Shown here in pieces: positions 57,892 to 64,000 of a stretch of DNA of 64,000 bases. Origin of the DNA: Nageia nagi (lineage: Eukaryota > Pinophyta). Positions within the stretch are counted from its first letter, which is position 1. Each line of letters opens with the position of its first letter. The translations under genes were made by a program, and so were the position numbers. The stretch is taken from NCBI GenBank assembly GCA_050084985.1, contig JBITNC010000001.1, positions 2,108,001 through 2,172,000 on the forward strand. The letters run 5' to 3'. Below the pieces are notes generated by a model. That model did no database searches and had not been told where the DNA came from. It saw only the letters and a program-made list of their open reading frames with translations.

Positions 57892-58672
57892 GAGTTTCGG
57901 GTAGCATGGATTGACTTGGAGAAAGATAGTGATAGACTTGCTAACATGAGCGTGGACTTGTACTAGGAGGAGGTGGAGGATGTAGTTGGTGCTGCTGTGC
58001 ACTTTGATGATCCATTGCCTCCTATGGACTTTGGTGTTGGACCTTTGGAGCAGATTGATCGGATAATAGTTCGAGTCAGCTCCTTTCGTATGCGAGGCTG
58101 AGGCCCAGAATATATAGGAGTGCTTTTGGATTGGCACCTCAGGCTCGTTATGCTAGATCTTCACGTTGAGGCCTTCATAGCTGGCATTTGGCACTATTAT
58201 TGTTTTTTATTTAGTGACTTAGCTATTAACTAATTTTTTGTATTGGTTTCCAGTTGGCACTTTGGCACTTAAGTTGGTAGTATGAGACATTAGACTTATA
58301 AGTTATGACTCTAATACACTTTGTAGATGACTTTTTATTTCACATGTTTTCGTATATTGATGTTATGGTTTATGAATATGATATTGTGAATTATGATCCA
58401 CAATCATTTTCTTTAAATTTATGTCATGAATGTGTTGTTGGATGATATGGCCCATATGGGAATGATGTATGGAAATTAAATAAGCATATTCCATAGAAAA
58501 AATAAAAAATTTGCGTTTTTTTTAATTTTCTAATGTAACATGATTTTTTCTCAAATTTGCCATTTCTTTTCCGAATTTGTTCTGAATTTGCCATTTTTTG
58601 TTGTGCGAATTTTACTCGAATTTCTTGTACTTTTTCTGAATATTCTCTGAATTTTAAAATTAATATACTACG

Positions 58673-58680
58673 GTCATAAC
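58673..58680 (+). repeat. 8-bp target site duplication of hAT-2, right
   Basis: GTCATAAC, identical to 50480-50487. Confidence 0.9.
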
Positions 58681-59191
58681 ACACTTCAATCCAATATGAA
58701 GGTCTAGTGGGTCTATGTTGTATTTAGCAGTTTATCCAATCTTTAGCATCAAAATTTTATTTCTCTTAGCATTGCATTGATGAATAGAGTACCAAGAGGA
58801 AGCAATACTGTCATATTTGGTGAGTTCATTTATGTTGAAATAATGTCTGAACAAGAGGCAAACATCCAAAGTTGAGGCTTCTTTCTCACCTATCCCCTAA
58901 TTTTCTATCCATTAATTCCTTGTGCAAGGATCTTGTGTGGTTATGTCCTGCAATCTCTTGGTAAAAGTAAATTGTGATGGGGCTTCAAAAAGGATTGCAG
59001 GATTTTTAAGGACATGAGTTGGTTGTAGGATAGTTACATGGAAATGGATATCATATCCAGTACGGATATGATTTTTGATACAAATGTGATTTATTTTAAA
59101 AGTTCTTTGATAGAGATGTGATTTCTTTTTTTGTCACTTGTTACCCTCTTCTTCCCTCGATAAAGAAGTGTATAGGTGCAATTTGCTGCAG
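58681..59191 (+). other. 3' end of NEDD1 intron 1
   Basis: Ordinary intron text, T-rich towards the end (CTCTTCTTCCCTCG), finishing with acceptor TTTGCTGCAG. The ATG at 59176 is inside the intron and is not a start. Confidence 0.6.
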
Positions 59192-59304
59192 ATCTAGTTG
59201 TTGCAAGTGCTGGAGATGATAAGAAGATATCACTTTGGAGAACAAATGGCCAGAGCATGGGACTAGTGCCTCATTCTGGAGTTGATGGTCCAGATAACAT
59301 TGAT
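59192..59304 (+). CDS. NEDD1: NEDD1 exon 2 (WD40 protein)
   Basis: Continues exon 1 in frame: the split codon A|AT gives Asn, then [37 protein letters not shown]. It completes the first WD40 blade ([16 protein letters not shown] is almost invariant in plant NEDD1). The exon ends GAT|GTGAGT at 59304/59305 in phase 0, after 87 codons in total. The next expected residues (an ISFS...CSGG..IVKIWDLQ blade) are not found before 64000, so exon 3 lies beyond the window. Confidence 0.93.
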
Positions 59305-60867
59305 GTGAGTTTTAGATCATTTGAAGCTATAGTACGAATTCCTCTGTTAAGTGTTTTGTCTAAAGCTATTGTAAGGAGTTTAAACTTGGTCAATGGACAT
59401 GTCATCCACTAAGTGGTAGCTTCGTAAGAATATGTAACTTTCACGAGTCAGCATTTTACTGTTTTAGTTCTGAGTGATGTACGCATCTTTTTCATTTCAT
59501 ATCCATTCCTTGCATCTGTCCTGTACTGTTGTGCTTGCTTTTCTTTATTGTTTCAGTTGATTGCAGAAGCATGCATTTTTATATTTTAACAAACTTATTG
59601 TTTATGAATGTTTTGGATTTAGGAGCAACAAAATTGTTTTTATTTGAACACAATCCTTTCAGTTAATATATTGGCAAAAGCTTTAACAAGTTTAGCTTTT
59701 TAACGAGTATAACAACTTCAAATCATACTAACAGAAGCTGAAATCTCACAAAAAGACTGGAATCTTCGTCATTTAGTTAGGTATGGCGTGGAATTTGTCT
59801 TTAAATTCCATAACTGTTGTTTCTTTTTAATGACAATAGCTTAAAGATTTAAATTCATCATTCGATGAAATTTTTTCTGAAAGTATTGCCATTGATTTTG
59901 ACTTTCAATAATGCTTCTGATGTTTGTGCATGTTTACAATATAGAAGAAAGATTTATCCTTTTTAATATTGAGGAAAAGAACTATTTATGCACCTAATAG
60001 AAGTAAAATTATAATGTAGGCCTGAAGAATGCATTAATGCAGTGCAATTAATAAGTGTTCCAGTTAAGTTTAGAGTCTTTAGACTAACAATACATTACGT
60101 TCAGCAGTACTTGCTGTCTCCTTCAAAAGCTTGTGACCTTGACTCTCTCAAGACTCTAAATGAATCCAAACAGACTGACTCAGCCAAAGTCAACTAGGCT
60201 TCCTAAGAATTGATAAAACTCAATTGACATTGAAAAAAATACTTCTTTTGCCCATTTCAATATTGATAGGCAAACACAAGGGCAGGCACCTGGTTGAGGC
60301 CCAAGGATGGACAAATCAACTTTCAGTTTTGTTGATGTTTTATTAGTAAATTTTTACTGTGGGCATGTTCTTAGTGTAATGAATTATCTTTTGATTTTAG
60401 TAGATATTTGTGCGTGCCTTTATAAGATGTATTTTCAATTAAATACTTTGTGAAAGAAAAAGAAAATTTCATTTTGACTATTGGCATTATTTTTATATAG
60501 TCAGTTGTCCCTGAAACTAATGTTTGAGGAATTAAAAAGAACGTATTATTACAAAATTTCATATACAATATGACTTAATTTGTTAAGCCTGATATAAGTC
60601 CAAGTTATCTTGGTCTACTGATCTTGCCAAGTTTCAGCCAGATCCATTTCTGGATATTATGATTTCAAGATTTCTTCAATCACTTCGTTTCTGGCTGTAA
60701 AGCTGAGTATGCTGATCTTTATATGATAAACTGTTGTTTGAATTTCTGTTTTAAGAAAGGTATTAGCAAAACCTTATTACATGCAAAGGGCATTCCAAAT
60801 TTATGCATGAAAACCTATAATTGATTAGTAAATTTTTGCCAACAAGAATGTGGTGCTCATTAGAAAC
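59305..60867 (+). other. NEDD1: start of NEDD1 intron 2
   Basis: Donor GTGAGTTTTAG at 59305. AT-rich sequence without recognised repeats or frames. No third exon is visible anywhere to the window end, so intron 2 is at least 4.7 kb. Confidence 0.7.
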
Positions 60868-62410
60868 TGTTGTGGGCCTCCATAACACGCCCTTAAATTC
60901 CAGCAAATTTTGGGGACCCACAAATTTTGGTAAGAGAAACCTGCTCAAGTGAAACAACGAAGGGAACAATGTTTCATGATTGGGAGATACTGGAGGGTAG
61001 TACATATGAAAAGTGAAAAAGTGACTCTCTAGAATATGCAGTACAGGAAATTGACTAAGTCCTATCTAGGTGCACGTTTCCAGGGAGACAACATTCATGT
61101 CCCCTCATGGTGAATATAGGCGATCGAGGAAGCAAAACTGACTAAGTACCAAGTATGGCAACACATCTAGAGCCCAAGCACAAATTTGTGAGGAGACATG
61201 GTTCCTGACTCGTTTGGATCTTGTGCCAAGCCAGTCTCCTCCTCAGACGCAATTTTTGATAATGACAAAGATGGTGACTCTCCCCAAATCTGCACCATCC
61301 TTGCATAGTCTCCATCATTGGGCGCAAGGTCTCCAAAAGATAGACAAATGACAAGTTAAAAGCATGTCTCTCCTAGGCACAAATTTGGATTAAGACAAAG
61401 ATAATGACTCTCCCCAAATGTTCAAAAGGCATGCATTCTCCCTATTTGGCATAGATCTTGATCAAGACAAAGTTTCTGTCCCCCAAAAGATTTGCACCAA
61501 GCCTATTACTTCTTCTAGCGTGCATGTTTTAACAAAGACACGATTGACGACCCTCATGAAACATGCACCAAGCCTCCAAATCACATGCCAGTAAAGTCAA
61601 ATCCCTTGTTTTTGAGTAGGTGCGGCCAGATGAAAATGACTAAGTGTTTGAGAAAAGATATTAGTATAATATCCAGGGTCTCATTTTTAAGGGTCGCATG
61701 GATTCAAAAGGACAAGAATATCATTTTTCTACACACAAGACCCCATTGAAATAATTAAGGTGTTTAATGGTTGGGGAGACAAGGTAAAATTATTAAAGTT
61801 GTTTGGTTCATCGCCAGATCTCGACTGCCACTTTTGGAGCCATCCTGGCCATGATGGAATATACTTACTATTTCTAGTAAATCAAAGTTAGGGGTCACCA
61901 ACTTGATGGGTGGACATTATTATTTTGATTAGCCAAGGATGGTTTAATTTATGGTTGATGTTCTTTCATTTGAGAGGACCAATTAATGTTTAATTTTAAA
62001 ATGCTATATATATTAAAGTTAAATTTTAAAATTAAAAAAAAGGGGGGAACTAGGGAGACATAAGGGAATAATAATAAAAAAATAAAAAGAAAGTGCCTAT
62101 GGAAAATAAAAGATGAGGCTTTGACATTAGAAAGGGATGAGAAATAAATAAATATTTTAATAACCCTTTTGGGCACCCACATTGCAGAAGGCAAAATAAA
62201 TAAAAAAAACGTTTGTCATCTTGAAGGGATAACATTTTCATGAGCTTTTAAGAATTGATTTTTCTAAAGAAAGGGAAGAAAAAAAGCGCATGTTTCCAAA
62301 TAGATAAATAATGTCTTCTTCAAACCTTGCGCTCAAATCCAATACCCCCTTTCATTAACGCATATTTCCAAATAGACAAAAATATGTCCCCCTTGAAAAA
62401 TGCACTCAAC
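60868..62410 (+). mobile_element. LTR-like element with GCGCA...TGCGC modules
   Basis: Starts TGTTGTGGGCCTCCATAACA followed by AAATTTTGGGGACCC, very like the head of the element at 39272 (TGTGTTGTGCCCACAC, GCATTTTGGGGACCC). No coding frame. Eight or nine modules of about 45-55 bases follow (61069, 61178, 61249, 61321, 61375, 61449, 61521, 62286, 62358), each with GCRCA-type starts and TGCRC-type ends around a GACAAAG...TGNCTCYCC core. The module at 61521-61569 has perfect 10-base ends GTGCATGTTT...AAACATGCAC. An A-rich run followed by GGGGGGAAC at 62033-62050 resembles a polypurine tract. Confidence 0.6.
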
Positions 62411-63604
62411 TTCAGCGAAGTCAATATCATGCCATGGGGGATATGCAATTCATAGCTACAACAAGAACACATGCAACCATTGTCGTGTAGTACTAGGAAT
62501 GAGGGTTGCAAATATTTTAATAGCGTGAGAGACTTTTATTGCATATTTTTCTACGAGGAGTCAATATATATGTAGTGTTCACCTGCTTAGCCACACAGAG
62601 GGATGCACACTGATTCTATCTTTGTTAAGATGCCTAAAATGTTCTTGTGGGGGTTATGCACACGTCGAAGACTCCCTAGAAGTGGATCTCTATCTTTGTG
62701 ATGGTTACGATTTCCCTGAGAGACATGTAAGCTAAATGAAGAAGAATGAATGAGTCTTGGGAGTTATTTCGCTGGCTGCAAGTGCGATTCATGACTATGA
62801 TAGCTGTGGGGTTTTATGGAGATTATGTAAAGGCAGTTAGTTGGAGCACATAATGCAAAGCTGCATCAACAAACAATGCCACTTTGAAAGACACCTGCAA
62901 ATAGCCGAATCGAGTGACTGAATTAAGAAATTTACACATGGAATGTCGTTGTTTCAAGCTACCAAGGATGTGATTGTCACAGACAAGGGTTGGCAAAATA
63001 TTAATAAGCTTGGCATGAAGGTATCTATAGTCATGACATCGATCAAATAATCAATGGTGGGCTTCATCTGTTAATAGATGTTGATCACAAGCACAAGAGT
63101 ATAGTGACCGTGATCTTCCACGACTTGGTTGTTTCTATTCCGCAACTCTGACACATAATGTATTGGAGGTGATGTCTACAGAATAAACCACGACTATCAT
63201 GAAGAATAAAAGTTGGTGTCATAGTGATACAACATCTGGTGGGATCCATATGATAGTTTGTTCAGCAAGAGTTCTCCAGTTGGTCAATGTTTCAATTCAT
63301 TGGGAAGCCAATGATTATTCATTAGGAGTGCTGGTTTGGTGGGCGTGAGTAGGAAATACTTGTGGAACATGCACTACTCTAATTGCTGTGTGATGAATCA
63401 TTATACATGCATCGTTGATTGTATTAGCCGTGTGGACTATGTTGAGGAAGCTTTGGTCTCCATTGCGAAGACACCCTTTTGTAGTGGATTGAAGTAGACA
63501 AAGGCGTACATGGTTTTTGTAGAAGACATAGTACACCTAGACCTATTGAAAGTTAAAGATAGAGTCAAGATAAGGGGCGAAATTCAAGTGGATAGTAGCA
63601 AAAA
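62411..63604 (+). other. non-coding stretch, possibly leader of the LTR-like element
   Basis: No frame above 75 codons and none recognised. AATATATATGTAGTGTTCACC near 62561 could be a TATA region. The remaining sequence is unremarkable. Confidence 0.35.
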
Positions 63605-64000
63605 CATTGTTGATGGAGGACTTGTTATTTTTTTTAAGACTAGTTTTTGTCTCACCTAGTGATGGATAAGTTTTTACTCCCACAAGTGTGAAATAAACTT
63701 TTTCTTTTTATATCATTTTAGTCGTATTTCATTTTATTAGTATTTTATTTTAGTAAATTTCATTTAGATTAGTTGAATTTCAATAAATTTGCACAAACTT
63801 TTTAGGTGAATTATGGTAATAATAGATTAGGGTTTTGAAAGCTATAAATACCTCAAGGGAGCTTATTTGTAGGGGGGGAGGATGATCATTTACTCAAGAA
63901 GGGAGCTATTATGAAATTTGCTAAAACTTTAATACTCTGTTGTATGTGAATATGGTGCATGACTTAAAACAAATCAAGGCTTGCTTCACTTAATGGGATT
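63605..64000 (+). other. possible LTR with TATA box at the window edge
   Basis: TGTTGATGGAGGACTTG at about 63610 could be an LTR start. TATAAATA at 63843 in the context GAAAGCTATAAATACCTCAA is a strong TATA box, followed by GGGGGGGAGG. No coding sequence before the window ends, so the assignment is tentative. Confidence 0.35.

Larger units (their letters stand above)
50488..58672 (+). mobile_element. hAT DNA transposon (hAT-2), 8,185 bp with nested insertions
   Basis: The left end is CATAGTATAGTAATT; the right end as reverse complement is CGTAGTATATTAATT, a 15-base terminal inverted repeat with two mismatches. It is flanked by exact 8-bp duplications GTCATAAC, the hallmark length for hAT. 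Subterminal regions at both ends are rich in CGAATTTG/AAATTTGCC words (50505-50720 and 58505-58640). Inside are a broken hAT transposase (54370-55359 and 57240-57891), a block of the LTR-like family (about 51060-53340) and a solo copia-type LTR (55354-57225). Removing these would leave roughly 4 kb. Confidence 0.9.
36432..59191 (+). other. NEDD1: NEDD1 intron 1, 22,760 bp
   Basis: The donor GTAAGTTCAG at 36432 and acceptor TTTGCTGCAG ending at 59191 join codon N of KWNHTN in frame (A + AT). The intron contains a chromovirus remnant, a large LTR-derived inverted repeat, palindrome-module arrays and two hAT transposons. Without those insertions the residual sequence is of the order of a few kilobases (36432-38097, part of 50013-50479, 58681-59191). 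Giant transposon-filled introns are established for conifers and Ginkgo. Confidence 0.88.

Noticed and set aside
59176-59412. Open frame starting [11 protein letters not shown] at exon 2 of NEDD1
   Set aside because: The first 16 bases lie before the acceptor TTTGCTGCAG and the part after 59304 runs past the GTGAGT donor into the intron. Only 59192-59304 is exon.
59305-64000. Search for NEDD1 exon 3
   Set aside because: No frame encodes the next WD40 blade (ISFS, CSGG, KIWDLQ-like motifs). Exon 3 must lie beyond the window.

Overview
The window looks like nuclear DNA from a plant with a very large, transposon-filled genome, most likely a gymnosperm (a conifer is my best guess). The evidence is AT-rich sequence, many old and nested LTR retrotransposons and hAT DNA transposons, and one host gene whose first intron is about 22.8 kb long. 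I recognise one host gene, the 5' end of NEDD1, a WD40 protein of the gamma-tubulin/microtubule nucleation pathway. Its exon 1 is at 36284-36431 and exon 2 at 59192-59304. Intron 2 runs off the right edge, so most of the gene lies outside the window. I see no RNA genes, CRISPR arrays or bacterial-type features.

Layout, left to right. 1-5525: the 5' part of a Ty1/copia element on the minus strand, with integrase, protease, a UBN2-type gag, a Met-tRNA primer binding site and a 2,029-bp LTR with TGTTGAA/TTCAACA ends. It sits directly against a plus-strand Ty3/gypsy pol (5526 to about 8070), which it appears to have interrupted just upstream of reverse transcriptase. A degenerate extra reading region and tandem repeats follow, to about 11.3 kb. 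12.8-14.4 kb: a 1.1-kb LTR-like unit between two 238-bp direct repeats. 15.4-23.4 kb: a decayed minus-strand Tat-like gypsy element (gag, protease, RT, RNase H, archaeal-type second RNase H, integrase). 23.5-28.8 kb: gene-poor, with short repeats. 28793-34922: a full-length but internally deleted LTR element with recognisable LTRs, PBS and a near-perfect 5-bp target duplication, inserted in a CAT-rich stretch.

35.7-59.3 kb is the NEDD1 promoter, exon 1, giant intron 1 and exon 2. Intron 1 holds, in order: a degenerate repeat region; a chromovirus remnant; a large inverted repeat (arms 39272-40760 and 43062-44344) made of LTR-like sequence; an array of palindrome-ended modules with three TATA-like boxes (44.4-46.1 kb); a hAT transposon (about 46570-49772) inserted in an unrecognised reading frame; and a second hAT transposon (50488-58672) with an exact 8-bp target duplication. 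That second hAT itself contains another copy of the LTR-like repeat family and a solo copia-type LTR.

The most unusual pattern is that three separate arrays (40.5-42.3, 44.4-46.1 and 61.1-62.4 kb) are built from roughly 50-65-bp modules whose ends are inverted repeats, for example CTAGGTGC...GCACCTAG, TCGCAC...GTGCGA and GTGCATGTTT...AAACATGCAC. Two of the regions start with a similar LTR-like head. They look like long, structured LTRs of one loosely related retrotransposon group. I do not recognise this architecture from described families. The host gene aside, all coding sequence here is transposon-derived and nearly all of it is broken.
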